NCBI RefSeq assembly: GCF_000800455.1
Contig: NZ_CP007456.1
Coordinates: 868,001-932,000, forward strand
Reading direction: 5' to 3'
Origin: Bifidobacterium catenulatum PV20-2
GTDB taxonomy: Bacteria > Actinomycetota > Actinomycetes > Actinomycetales > Bifidobacteriaceae
DNA length: 64,000 nucleotides
Every line of letters begins with the position of its first letter. Positions within the stretch are counted from its first letter, which is position 1. Below the pieces are notes generated by a model that searched no databases, was not told the DNA's origin, and saw only the letters and a list, made by a program, of their open reading frames with translations. Shown here one piece after another: positions 1 to 9,162 of the stretch. Made by a program: the position numbers and the translations under genes.

Positions 1-226
1 GCATGAACATCACCAGCAACAGCACCAACCATGGATTATTCGACTTGATGACGAACTCCATAATGAAACCCATGGCGCACAATTGCAGTAACGCACGGCA
101 CGCCGACCATAGCAGTGTCTTGCCAATGCCCATGCGCATCGCTTCGGAAATGCCCGCAGCCACGGCAACCATAACCAATGCGATAAGCAGACCCCAAATA
201 TCAATGGAATAATAATTGCCGCTCAT
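1..226 (-). CDS. fetB: FetB-type (UPF0014) metal export permease, N-terminal part
   Basis: Partial gene: only the first 75 codons lie in the window, and it continues past base 1. The protein starts MSGNYYSIDIWGLLIALVM and has two hydrophobic segments. The segment SEAMRMGIGKTLLWSACRAL between them resembles the conserved start of the UPF0014/FetB iron-export permease family. Its ATG overlaps the stop codon of the upstream ATPase gene by 4 bases (ATGA), so the two are translationally coupled and probably form one ABC exporter. In E. coli, FetAB exports iron and protects against peroxide; the substrate here is inferred from that family. Only the N-terminus supports the call. Confidence 0.75.
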   Translation of the reverse strand, partial: MSGNYYSIDIWGLLIALVMVAVAAGISEAMRMGIGKTLLWSACRALLQLCAMGFIMEFVIKSNNPWLVLLLVMFM

Positions 227-1020
227 GCCTGCACTCCTTGCATCGAATCGGACTGTGCCGCGAAACCATTGGAATCATTGGTTACTGCGGTGCGCGGAGC
301 ATTCGCACTTTGCAATACGCCATTGGCCAGTGTGAGAATGCGTGTGGCACGCCCATCCGGCGGGCGATGGCGAATACGGATCACCGTCATGCCCCGCTCT
401 GCAGCCTGAGCCATGATGGACGCTACCTTATCGGCGTTCTCATCATCCAAACCGGCATCAACCTCATCGGCAAGCAGCACTTTCGGCGAAGTAAGCAAGG
501 TGCGCGCCAAACTCACGCGGGCGGCCTGGCCTCCAGACAAGTCATGCGGAGCACGCCCCAAATCAATATCCGCGCAGCCAATGGCGTCAAGCGTGGCTCG
601 AATGCGAGCATCCGGCAGTAGATCTGCGGGTTTGAGAGACTTGTCGGCCGACCATTTCCTGCCGAATCCACGCTTGGCTTCACCAGTGCGAATGGACAGC
701 GTGAACGGTAAACGAATCGCCTCGGCCACACTCGCACCGATCAATACCGGCTTCTGCGGCAAATACGCCACCTGACTACGCCACTGCTGCGGTGTGAATT
801 CGCTGGCAGGGCGCCCTTCAAGCTGAAAATCGCCGTTCGCATTCGGATTCAATCGTGCGAAAGCGGTAAGCAGACTACTTTTGCCCGATCCGGAAGGGCC
901 GACCAAATCCACAATCTCACCATGCTTCACATCAACGGATAATCCGCTGAAAATCGTGCGTTGCTCACCATCGACAGGCACGACACAGGAAACATTCGAC
1001 GCCGAAAAAACATACTGCAT
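223..1020 (-). CDS. fetA: ABC transporter ATP-binding protein, FetA-like
   Basis: ATPase of the exporter formed with the downstream UPF0014 permease. With the start at 1020 (MQYVFSASNV) it is 265 residues. Walker A is GPSGSGKSS (residues 41-49), the ABC signature LSGGQ is at 161-165, Walker B VLLADE at 181-186, and a His of the H-loop at 218. The reading frame is open back to 1221, but those extra 67 residues (rich in Cys, Phe and His) do not look like an ABC domain, so the shorter start was chosen. No good ribosome-binding site is seen at either start. The tail after residue 230 is less conserved. Iron or another metal is the likely substrate, inferred from the partner. Confidence 0.8.
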   Translation of the reverse strand: MQYVFSASNVSCVVPVDGEQRTIFSGLSVDVKHGEIVDLVGPSGSGKSSLLTAFARLNPNANGDFQLEGRPASEFTPQQWRSQVAYLPQKPVLIGASVAEAIRLPFTLSIRTGEAKRGFGRKWSADKSLKPADLLPDARIRATLDAIGCADIDLGRAPHDLSGGQAARVSLARTLLTSPKVLLADEVDAGLDDENADKVASIMAQAAERGMTVIRIRHRPPDGRATRILTLANGVLQSANAPRTAVTNDSNGFAAQSDSMQGVQA

Positions 1021-1376
1021 AGTCCAACACCATACCGCTTGGCTGCTGCTCGGGAGCATTGGCCGCGTTTCTAGTGTCTTCTGAGATGGAATCACATTGT
1101 ATGGGAATATTTTGCATCTGCCAGTCACGAATTGAAGACACTGCTCGACGTGGTGCAGACAGAAAATTCGGAAAAACACCGTCAATGCGGCACATGATGG
1201 CGTTCGAGGCGTGATCGGCAAAAGGCAAGAACGCTACCGAATAGCATCATTCATTCAGCTTGCTCACAGTATTTTTCGTCGATATTCCAAGGAAAATCAG
1301 CCTCAAGGATGAGGTCGTGCCAACGTTTCATGGACTACAACTGGCACATTGGAAATGAAGAATATGAAAGCAAGAA
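1021..1376. other. Divergent intergenic region
   Basis: This 356-base gap separates the minus-strand fetAB pair from the plus-strand hydrolase gene. No convincing gene was seen. A weak plus-strand promoter candidate is TTGCTC (1260-1265) with TATTCC (1283-1288), 17 bases apart. The start of fetA may lie up to about 40 bases inside this region if an upstream ATG is used. Confidence 0.35.
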
Positions 1377-2786
1377 GTGAGCATGCGTGCATGGTTGATG
1401 AACATAAGCTTGGTGGATGGCTGGTTTCCGGCAACGTTGTTTTCGATAACCGCGGTGCTGGCGGCGATACTGTTGGGTATTGCAATATGGGAGACGGTTG
1501 GCGGAAGCCGTGACGGCGGTAAACGTGCAATTGCCATAGTTACGTGTCCGATGGTGATTGCGGTTATTGCCGGCATTGTCGGATTGGTGATTGCCTGGTT
1601 GCTGTCGGACGTGTTTGTGGTGTTCGGTGTTGAGCTGGGCCCGCGTGTGATCGCATGGGCTGGTTGCGGTTGCGCGATCATCGGATTCGCGGTCAGCCAT
1701 GCGATGCTGCATAGGGGAGTGTTGCGTGTCGTCGCCGTAATACTGGTGGTATGCGCAGTGTCTTCCACCGCCACCGGCATCGATCAGGCGTATGGAGAAT
1801 ATGCCACCATCGGATCACTGTTCGGCCAAGACGCCTATCGCGAAGCCGACCTGACGGGAATGACGAAACGCAGCGATTTGATTAGCGTCACGCAATGGAG
1901 GCAGGAAGCGGCAGACGGTAGCGTCAGCGATATTCCCGCACATGGCGAAGTCAGGAAAGTAAATATTCCAGCCACAGCATCGCATTTCGAAGCGCGACGG
2001 GCGCTGGTATATCTGCCGCCGGCAGCGCTTGTCACAGCCAAACACAAGCCGGCGTTGCCGGTCATACTGATGATGAGCGGCCAGCCAGGCTCTCCGGGTC
2101 GTGTGTTTGCCGCGGGCGGCATTCAAACAATGATGGACGATTACGCGCAGCATCATGGCGGACTTGCGCCCATTGTTATTGCAGCCGACCAGTTGGGAGA
2201 CGATTCGCATAACACCCTATGCGTGGATTCGCCGGTGTACGGCAATGCATTGACCTACTTGACGAAAGACGTGGTCGACTGGGTGGAAACCAATCTTCCT
2301 GCGGCACAGCAAGCACAAGATTGGGCAATCGCAGGTTTTTCACAGGGGGCCACATGTTCGCTGCAAATCGGTGCGAACCATCCGGATTTGTTCGGCACCA
2401 TCATCCCCACCGGCAGCGAGCTTAAACCGACCAATGGCAGTGAAAGCAGTATGATCAGCCGGTTCTTCCACGGCGATCGCACCGCATACGAGAAGCAGAT
2501 TCCCATCAACGCCATCCGCGACCATGCGCCTTCGAACCAGACGCTTGTTATCGGTGCGGGGGAGCGTGATCGCGAGTCCATGCGCAATATCGAACGCATC
2601 GTACCGGTTGCTCAACAGGCGGGCATGCATGTTACGGCAGTCGAATCGCTTGGCAATGCGCATGACTGGCATGCCGTGCAAGACACGTTGCGGTACGGAC
2701 TTGCCGTATTCGGTTATAATACGGGACTGAGCGATGCCAAGCCAAAATTGGCGGACCATCCGAATCTCAGACGCATCGCGATCTGA
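1377..2786 (+). CDS. Membrane-anchored alpha/beta hydrolase (esterase family)
   Basis: The 469-residue protein has four predicted membrane helices in its first ~135 residues, followed by an extracellular alpha/beta hydrolase of the esterase-D/mycolyltransferase-like fold (PF00756 type). The nucleophile elbow is GFSQG (Ser322). Asp398 in GAGERDRES and His429 in GNAHDWHA complete a plausible triad, and MMSGQPGSPG near 232-241 is the likely oxyanion loop. The start is GTG at 1377 or ATG at 1383. The next gene, 109 bases downstream on the same strand, encodes an MprF-like lipid aminoacyl-transferase. In some Actinobacteria such synthases sit beside a hydrolase that removes the aminoacyl group, so a role in lipid or envelope ester turnover is plausible but inferred. 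Confidence 0.75.
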   Translation: MSMRAWLMNISLVDGWFPATLFSITAVLAAILLGIAIWETVGGSRDGGKRAIAIVTCPMVIAVIAGIVGLVIAWLLSDVFVVFGVELGPRVIAWAGCGCAIIGFAVSHAMLHRGVLRVVAVILVVCAVSSTATGIDQAYGEYATIGSLFGQDAYREADLTGMTKRSDLISVTQWRQEAADGSVSDIPAHGEVRKVNIPATASHFEARRALVYLPPAALVTAKHKPALPVILMMSGQPGSPGRVFAAGGIQTMMDDYAQHHGGLAPIVIAADQLGDDSHNTLCVDSPVYGNALTYLTKDVVDWVETNLPAAQQAQDWAIAGFSQGATCSLQIGANHPDLFGTIIPTGSELKPTNGSESSMISRFFHGDRTAYEKQIPINAIRDHAPSNQTLVIGAGERDRESMRNIERIVPVAQQAGMHVTAVESLGNAHDWHAVQDTLRYGLAVFGYNTGLSDAKPKLADHPNLRRIAI

Positions 2787-2895
2787 TATGTCGTTTTGAA
2801 GCGTCAGCAACTCGCAATCGCAAGTATCAATCTGAATCGTCAATCTGAATCATTTATCGAATCATTAATCCGAATTATCGAACGGAATCATTGTC

Positions 2896-5445
2896 ATGAC
2901 AACGCAATCGCAGGAATCAGCAGTAAAACCATTATTCGGCTTTCGTGCGCTCATATCCGATCTTGCCGACTGGATTCGTCGGCACCGTATGACCTTGGGC
3001 TTCGTGCTGTTCATCACGCTGTTCAATGTCAGCATGCAGCTCGTATGCGGCATCAGACATACGCAATTTCCGCCGCAATTGTCGCGCGTGAGTTTTGATG
3101 CGCTCGCGCATGGGCGCTGGTATACCGCGCCGATCTCACTGCTGTCGGTGCCTCAGTTGGGTCGTCTGCTGATCGACATTCCGCTGATACTCATCGCATT
3201 CGGCTTATGCGAAACAATGATTGGAAAGGCGAAGACGGCATGGGTGTCGCTGATCACCACGCTTGGCGGCATAGCGCTCGGCATGGGATTATGCTCGCTG
3301 TTCGCAGGAAAAAGTCCGCAATGGCATGCGATTTCGCATGATGGCGCGATTCTGGGGCCGCTGGTTGTTGTGGTGGGTACGCTGATGTGTGCCAGCGCAT
3401 TCACCGCCATGCTGTGGCGTCGGCGTATTCGTGTGATCGGCTATAGCGTGGTGCTGATCCTGTTCCTTTACCGTGGCGAAGCCGGCGATTATTGTTTGCT
3501 GGCTGCCGCGCTGATCGGTCATGTGCTTGGTTATTTGATGGCGTCCGAAAGTCAAGGCGATGTGTATAGGCATGGTGCCTTGTACGAGATGCGAAGGCTG
3601 ATTGGTATGGCTGCCGGCGTACAGGCGGTCGGTTCGCTGGTTGCCGTTTCCTCAACGCAATCATTCGGATTGCTTTCCATGTTCGGCTTGCTGACCGGTT
3701 CCACGGAATTCGACACGGAACAAGTGTTGGATTGTCTCAACGGTTCCTCGCATGCCAACTGTTTCGCGCAATATCGTATGATGCGATTCACCATGCCCGG
3801 AAACTGGCTGGTGTCGTTGATGCCGACACTGATGCTGCTGTTGATCGCGTGGGGTCTGTATCGCGGACGCCGCATTGCCGCCGTGTTAAGTGTGCTGTTC
3901 AATGCGTGCACGGTGGTATTTGCGACGCTGTTTTATGTGGTGCTTCCGCTGCAATATGTTGGCGATTCGCAGGCTGATGCGTTGCCTGCGTTGGCTCGTC
4001 ACGGTGCGTTTCACGCGATGTTTTCCACTATGGCATTGCCGTTGATTTTTATCGTTATCGTTATTGTGTTTCGTCAGTGTTTTACGATTCGCACCCGAAG
4101 TGAGATCATGTTGCGTGCTGCGGCAGGTGCATTGTCGGCTTTTCTGTTGCTGGGATTGATGTATGTTGGGTATGGGCTTGCCTCTCCCGATGATTTCAAC
4201 GAAAGTCCGCAATTGATTGCACTGCTTGCCGATTATGTGCAACGATTGTTGCCGATCGGACTGCTGAGTGGCATCGAACCTGAGTTTGTACCCGTCGGGC
4301 AAATCTCCTTGCTGGTATATCAGTGCGTCGGTCCGGTGTTTTGGATTATCTCTCTGCTGTGTGTTTGGGATTGTTTGAGGGACCGTTCCATGGTGAATGA
4401 CGCTTCGCGCCATCGTGTTGACGCGATTATTCCGCTTGGCGGCGAATCCATGTCATTCATGGCAACTTGGAAAGGCAATGATTATTGGTTTTCTGCAACC
4501 GGACGTTCCGCAATCGCCTATCGAGTGTCGTACGGCATCGCATTGACGGTGACAGGACCATTCGGAGATTCATGCGAATATGCGGAAGATCTCACTGATT
4601 TCGCAACATTCTGCACACAACATTCCTGGACGCCCGTGTTTTACAGCGTACACGAGTCGCAGCGAGCCGAACTCGCCAAAGCCGGATGGGACTCACTTGA
4701 CGTCGGCACGGAAATGATCGTCAATCCCAACGAATGGCAGACCCGAGGCAAGAAATGGCAGGACGTGCGCACCGCCATCAACAAAGCCAAACGAGACGGC
4801 ATCACCGACGTGCTTACCACTTTCAAGGAGGCGCCCTTCTCAGTGCAAACGCAGATTCGTGAGATCTCCGCACAGTGGGCCGGCAAAAAGGCCCTGCCGG
4901 AAATGGGATTCACCTTGGGAGGCGTCGACGAACTGATTGACTCCCGGGTGCGCCTGCTCTACGCGGTCGACGGCAACGGCAAAGTCCTTGGCGTAACCAG
5001 CTGGCTGCCCACCTATCGTGACGGTACGATCATCGGTTGGACGCTTGACTTCATGAGGCATCGCACCGACAGCGTCAACGGCATCATGGAATTCCTGATT
5101 GCACGCATGGCTGAACGACTACGCGACGAAGGCAACGTGGAATTCATGAGCCTATCGGCGGCGCCGCTGGCCGGTATGGGGTCCAACGAAAGCGAACACG
5201 AGGAAAGCGAAGTGTTGCGTCATGCACTGCAAATGGTCGCAGACATCATGGAACCAGCATACGGATTCCACTCACTGTTCCGTTTCAAATTGAAATTCCA
5301 CCCCGACGAAGAGAAAGTGTATATCTGCTATCCTGACGCGGCCAAACTGCCGCAAATATCGCTTGCTGTGGCGCAAGCCTACGTGCCGTCGCTCACACCT
5401 GCCGAAGCCATGCGTTTTGTGCGCACCATCACGCCACATGATTGA
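2896..5445 (+). CDS. MprF-like membrane protein with DUF2156 lysyl/alanyl-transferase domain
   Basis: This 849-residue protein has a large polytopic N-terminal half (about 12 hydrophobic segments to ~residue 495). A soluble C-terminal DUF2156 domain follows (~500-849), the tRNA-dependent aminoacyl-phosphatidylglycerol synthase fold of MprF/LysX proteins. Recognisable pieces of that domain are GGESMSFMATWKGNDYWFS, the GxxxxYRVSYGIALTVTGP strand and the late MEFLIARMAERLRDEG helix. Such enzymes transfer Lys or Ala from aminoacyl-tRNA to a membrane lipid and raise resistance to cationic peptides. The N-terminal half is not obviously the canonical MprF flippase and looks partly rhomboid-like. ATG at 2896 follows a weak Shine-Dalgarno. 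Amino acid and lipid specificity cannot be read from the sequence. Confidence 0.75.
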   Translation: MTTQSQESAVKPLFGFRALISDLADWIRRHRMTLGFVLFITLFNVSMQLVCGIRHTQFPPQLSRVSFDALAHGRWYTAPISLLSVPQLGRLLIDIPLILIAFGLCETMIGKAKTAWVSLITTLGGIALGMGLCSLFAGKSPQWHAISHDGAILGPLVVVVGTLMCASAFTAMLWRRRIRVIGYSVVLILFLYRGEAGDYCLLAAALIGHVLGYLMASESQGDVYRHGALYEMRRLIGMAAGVQAVGSLVAVSSTQSFGLLSMFGLLTGSTEFDTEQVLDCLNGSSHANCFAQYRMMRFTMPGNWLVSLMPTLMLLLIAWGLYRGRRIAAVLSVLFNACTVVFATLFYVVLPLQYVGDSQADALPALARHGAFHAMFSTMALPLIFIVIVIVFRQCFTIRTRSEIMLRAAAGALSAFLLLGLMYVGYGLASPDDFNESPQLIALLADYVQRLLPIGLLSGIEPEFVPVGQISLLVYQCVGPVFWIISLLCVWDCLRDRSMVNDASRHRVDAIIPLGGESMSFMATWKGNDYWFSATGRSAIAYRVSYGIALTVTGPFGDSCEYAEDLTDFATFCTQHSWTPVFYSVHESQRAELAKAGWDSLDVGTEMIVNPNEWQTRGKKWQDVRTAINKAKRDGITDVLTTFKEAPFSVQTQIREISAQWAGKKALPEMGFTLGGVDELIDSRVRLLYAVDGNGKVLGVTSWLPTYRDGTIIGWTLDFMRHRTDSVNGIMEFLIARMAERLRDEGNVEFMSLSAAPLAGMGSNESEHEESEVLRHALQMVADIMEPAYGFHSLFRFKLKFHPDEEKVYICYPDAAKLPQISLAVAQAYVPSLTPAEAMRFVRTITPHD

Positions 5446-5580
5446 CGATACGTCAGATTTGGCATGGTATCAGCTTTGACAGGATGTCAGACTTGAGACG
5501 GTCCATGGTTCTGGGGTAGCTCGGGTCTACACTAAAGAACGGTTCATAAAGTACTACTTTTCCTGATGGAAGGGGTCAGC

Positions 5581-7029
5581 ATGTCAGCTGAAGCAAACGT
5601 CGGCGTAGTCGGTCTTGCCGCAATGGGCGGTAGCCTCGCGCGTAACCTCGCACACCACGGCAACAAAGTGGCCGTGTTCAACCGCTCCTACGGTCGTACC
5701 GAAAAGCTCATGAACGAACACGGCAGCGAAGGCGAATTCTTCCCGGCAAAAACCCTCGAAGAGTTCGTGGACAGCCTCGTCAAGCCGCGTACCGCCATCA
5801 TCATGGTCAAGGCCGGAGAGCCGACCGACGCCATGATCAACGCGCTCGCCGACCTGATGGAACCGGGCGACATCATCGTCGACGCAGGCAATGCCTACTT
5901 CCCAGACACCATTCGTCGCGAGAAGGAAATCAGCGCTCGTGGCCTGCATTTCGTCGGATGCGGCGTGTCCGGTGGTGAGGAAGGTGCTCTGCTTGGACCT
6001 TCCATGATGCCGGGCGGCTCCGAAGAATCCTGGAAGACGCTGAAGCCGATTTTCGAATCCATTGCAGCAAAGGCTGAAGGCGAGCCGTGCGTCACCCATA
6101 TCGGACTTAACGGTGCCGGACACTTCGTCAAGATGGTGCACAATGGCATCGAATACTCCGATATGCAGCTCATCGCCGAAAGCTACGATCTGATGCGTCG
6201 CGGTCTTGGCATGACCCCGGCTGAGATCGGTGATGTGTTCGAAGAGTGGAACAAGACCGAACTCGACTCCTACCTAATCGAAATCACCGCTGAAGTGCTG
6301 CATCAGGTCGATAAGAAGACCGGTAAGCCGCTGGTTGATCTGATCGTCGACCATGCTGGTATGAAGGGCACTGGCACGTGGACAGTGCAGACCGCACTGT
6401 CTCTGGCCGTTCCGGTCACCGGCATCGCCGAAGCCGTGTTCGCCCGCGGTCTTTCCTCCGAAGCTGATCTGCGTGAGGAAGCCGCCAAGCAGGGCTTCAA
6501 TGGACCTGATGGCAAGCTGAACCTTACCGACGATGAGAAGAAGACCTTCATCGAAGACATTCGTCAGGCACTCTACGCTTCCAAGATCGTCGCCTACGCC
6601 CAGGGCTTCAATGAGATCACCACCGCCGCCGATGAGTATGACTGGGATATCGACCTCGCTTCCGTGGCACGCATCTGGCGTGGCGGCTGCATCATCCGTG
6701 CGAAGTTCCTCAACCGTATTTCCGAAGCGTTCGAATCCGGCGAAGCCAACGTGTCGCTGCTGTTCGCCCCGTACTTCAAGAACGCCATCGAAACCGCCGA
6801 AGAGTCTTGGCGTAACGTAGTGGCTCAGGCCGCCGTCAACGGTTTGCCTACTCCGGCATTCGCTTCCTCGCTGTCGTACTTCGACGGCCTGCGTTCCAAG
6901 CGTCTGCCTGCCGCTCTGATCCAGGGTCAGCGCGACTATTTCGGCGCTCACACCTACCAGCGCGTGGATCAGCCGGGCGCATTCCACACGCTGTGGGCTG
7001 AGCCGGGTCGTGAGGAAATCGAAGCCTGA
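5581..7029 (+). CDS. gnd: 6-phosphogluconate dehydrogenase, decarboxylating
   Basis: Converts 6-phosphogluconate to ribulose 5-phosphate, CO2 and NADPH, the last step of the oxidative pentose phosphate pathway. The protein is 482 residues, usual for the family. The N-terminal Rossmann motif GLAAMGGSLARNLA spans residues 11-24; catalytic Lys184, Asn188 and Glu191 lie in GAGHFVKMVHNGIEY. The C-terminal all-helical domain ends with the substrate loop around QRDYFGAHTYQR. ATG at 5581 is preceded by GGAAGGGG at a suitable distance; an upstream in-frame ATG at 5566 would place that site inside the gene. The partner genes pgl, opcA and zwf lie on the opposite strand beyond the drug exporter. A strong hairpin follows the gene. 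Confidence 0.97.
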   Translation: MSAEANVGVVGLAAMGGSLARNLAHHGNKVAVFNRSYGRTEKLMNEHGSEGEFFPAKTLEEFVDSLVKPRTAIIMVKAGEPTDAMINALADLMEPGDIIVDAGNAYFPDTIRREKEISARGLHFVGCGVSGGEEGALLGPSMMPGGSEESWKTLKPIFESIAAKAEGEPCVTHIGLNGAGHFVKMVHNGIEYSDMQLIAESYDLMRRGLGMTPAEIGDVFEEWNKTELDSYLIEITAEVLHQVDKKTGKPLVDLIVDHAGMKGTGTWTVQTALSLAVPVTGIAEAVFARGLSSEADLREEAAKQGFNGPDGKLNLTDDEKKTFIEDIRQALYASKIVAYAQGFNEITTAADEYDWDIDLASVARIWRGGCIIRAKFLNRISEAFESGEANVSLLFAPYFKNAIETAEESWRNVVAQAAVNGLPTPAFASSLSYFDGLRSKRLPAALIQGQRDYFGAHTYQRVDQPGAFHTLWAEPGREEIEA

Positions 7030-7051
7030 TTTTCCCGAGTCTGCGATGTCG

Positions 7052-7106
7052 CAAGACATAATGGCCCCCGCAGCGCATGATATGCTGCGGGGGCCATTAT
7101 GTCTTG
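7052..7106. terminator. Long hairpin after gnd
   Basis: Two perfect 23-base inverted arms (7052-7074 and 7084-7106) contain a GC core GGCCCCCGCAGC and a 9-base loop. The position just after the gnd stop codon suggests transcription termination, although no long T-run follows on the plus strand. Confidence 0.75.
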
Positions 7107-7158
7107 TGGTCTGACATCACCTTCATCGGGTTGTTCTATATTTTCTGGGGAAAAAGCA

Positions 7159-7217
7159 AAACATGAGGCAGGTCGGCTTGATGAACATATTCCATCAAGC
7201 CAACCTGCCTCATGTTT
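7159..7217 (-). terminator. Rho-independent terminator of the MFS gene
   Basis: Inverted arms 7159-7183 and 7193-7217 pair over 25 bases with one G-U type mismatch. The hairpin begins two bases after the stop codon of the minus-strand exporter. Read on the minus strand it is followed by a T-rich stretch (TTTTGCTTTTT), as expected for intrinsic termination. Confidence 0.8.
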
Positions 7218-7218
7218 G

Positions 7219-8949
7219 TCAGTGTGTGCTATGCGTCGATGCCGCGCGTCGCACAGCGACCGAAGCCAGCAAACCGATGAGCAGCATGCAGCCTGCCACC
7301 AAAAGTGTCCAACGGTTGCCCTCGATGAATCCGGAAGTCATCGCATCGGCGATTTTCGGCGCTTCGTCACCGAATTGGGCCGCTGGTCCATCTCCGCTGC
7401 GGAACGAGCCAATTACACCGCCAGCCGAGCTGCTGACCGCCTTGGCCAGTCCATCGCCGACTTTAGCGGGCAGTCCAAGGGATTCAAGTTGTGCCGGCAA
7501 CGTCCCGTTAATGGCCATGGTCAATGCCGCGCCTGAGATGGCCGAGCCCATGGCGGTGCCAAGCTGACGGACGGTGGACTGGGTGGCCGATCCTTCACCG
7601 GACTGGGGAATCGGCACTTCGGACAGCACCACGCTGGTCAGCTGCGCGGAAGCGAGCCCTAAGCCGCAGCCGTAGGCGGTCAAAGGAAGAAGCTGCCACC
7701 ACACTGCGAATTCCACCGGCATGAGGACTGCAATCACGGCTACCGCGATGATCTCAATCACCAAGCCAAGTTGGACCACGCCGACCGGAGTGAATTTGGA
7801 GGCCAGTATATGTGCCTGACTACCGGCGATAATAGAGCCCAATCCCATCACGGCCAGCATCGCACCGGCCTGTAGCGTGTCGAGTCCGCGTGCGTTGATG
7901 AGATACAGCGGAAGCGCGAACACCAGCGCGAACTCGCCGGCGGCGATGGCCGCAGCCGACAGATTGCCCCACGAGAATGTCTTGATGCGGAACAGGGTCA
8001 TGTCCAGCATCACCGGCTGTCCGGCTTTGCCTCGTGCAAGTTCTACGGTTACGAAGACGACCAGCAGGAGCATACCGGCGACCAGACAAATCGGCACCGG
8101 CGACAGCCAGCCGTGGTTCCATGTCAGACCGCCCATCTTCAACTGAGTGGAAGTCTGCTTCCACCAGCCGTAGGTCTCGCCTTCGATAAGTCCGAATACG
8201 AGCAGGGCAGAAGTCAGTGCGGACAGCACCACGCCTGGAATGTCCACATCAATGCTTTGGAATCGAATGGTAGAAGAAGCGGTTGAGGAAGTGATGTTCG
8301 AGGTATGTCCACCGGTCTTTGGCACCAAAGGGATGGTTGCCACAAAGATGATAATGCCTAGCGGAAGGTTCACTAGGAAAATCCACCGCCACCCCAAGGT
8401 CTCGGTAAGCACGCCGCCGAGCAACGGTCCGAGAGCGGCGGCTGAACTCATTACCGCGCCCCAGACCCCGAAAGCCGCAGCGCGATACTTGCCACGGAAT
8501 GTGGCGGACACCGTAGACAGGGTGTTCGGCATGATCATCGCGCCGCCGATTCCCTGCAACGCGCGAGCGGTGAGCAGCATGCCGGCGTCCTGCGATGTGG
8601 CGGCGAGCAATGAGCTTGCCACGAAAATCACAGTTCCGATTTGGAACACCAGTTTGCGTCCCTTGGCGTCGCCAAGCTTGCCGAAGGGAAGCAGCAGCGC
8701 GGCAAGCACGATGTTGTACAGTGATGTGACCCACTGTGCGTCGGTCAGGTCGATGCCGATATCGTCGATAATGGTGGGGATGGAGACATTGACGATTGAG
8801 CTGTCTAGCACAATCATGGCCAGTCCCAAAGCCAACACCCACAGCGCGCCCCATGGCGGAGTTTGTTCCGGATGAGGTGACGAGGACATCGTGGAAGACG
8901 ATGGCATGTCGGGCTGAAGCTGATGCTGGAACTTAGATGACTGGTCCAT
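7219..8949 (-). CDS. MFS multidrug exporter, DHA2 (EmrB/QacA) family
   Basis: A 576-residue, 14-helix major facilitator protein of the proton-driven drug export type. Family marks are the motif PFGKLGDAKGRK after helix 2, and the antiporter motif C around GPLLGGVLTETLGWRWIFLV. The start at 8949 (MDQSSKFQHQ) was chosen because AGAGGA lies 10 bases upstream; the frame is open to 9018. GTCTGGC occurs twice as a direct repeat (8982-8988, 8991-8997) in the leader and could be an operator half-site pair. The gene separates gnd from pgl-opcA-zwf, but nothing in the sequence links it to sugar metabolism. The substrate is unknown. Confidence 0.88.
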   Translation of the reverse strand: MDQSSKFQHQLQPDMPSSSTMSSSPHPEQTPPWGALWVLALGLAMIVLDSSIVNVSIPTIIDDIGIDLTDAQWVTSLYNIVLAALLLPFGKLGDAKGRKLVFQIGTVIFVASSLLAATSQDAGMLLTARALQGIGGAMIMPNTLSTVSATFRGKYRAAAFGVWGAVMSSAAALGPLLGGVLTETLGWRWIFLVNLPLGIIIFVATIPLVPKTGGHTSNITSSTASSTIRFQSIDVDIPGVVLSALTSALLVFGLIEGETYGWWKQTSTQLKMGGLTWNHGWLSPVPICLVAGMLLLVVFVTVELARGKAGQPVMLDMTLFRIKTFSWGNLSAAAIAAGEFALVFALPLYLINARGLDTLQAGAMLAVMGLGSIIAGSQAHILASKFTPVGVVQLGLVIEIIAVAVIAVLMPVEFAVWWQLLPLTAYGCGLGLASAQLTSVVLSEVPIPQSGEGSATQSTVRQLGTAMGSAISGAALTMAINGTLPAQLESLGLPAKVGDGLAKAVSSSAGGVIGSFRSGDGPAAQFGDEAPKIADAMTSGFIEGNRWTLLVAGCMLLIGLLASVAVRRAASTHSTH

Positions 8950-9162
8950 GATGACGTTTCCTCTCATAGTTATAATGCGGAGTCTGGCACGTCTGGCTGC
9001 CGTTATACTACTACGCATGGCGTTGGACGCTCACTCGTTCAGACGATTCAGCCTTGATGTTTAGCCATGGGAGTAATCCATGTCAGGCAGAAACTTAGAT
9101 GACGTGCCCGTCACGGAACCAATGGACCCTGGCTCTCGGGATTCCAGTCCCAAGTTCCTGCA

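Noticed and set aside
223..1221. A 332-residue version of the FetA-like ATPase
   Set aside because: The extra 67 residues at the N-terminus have no ABC-domain features and lie in the probable promoter region.
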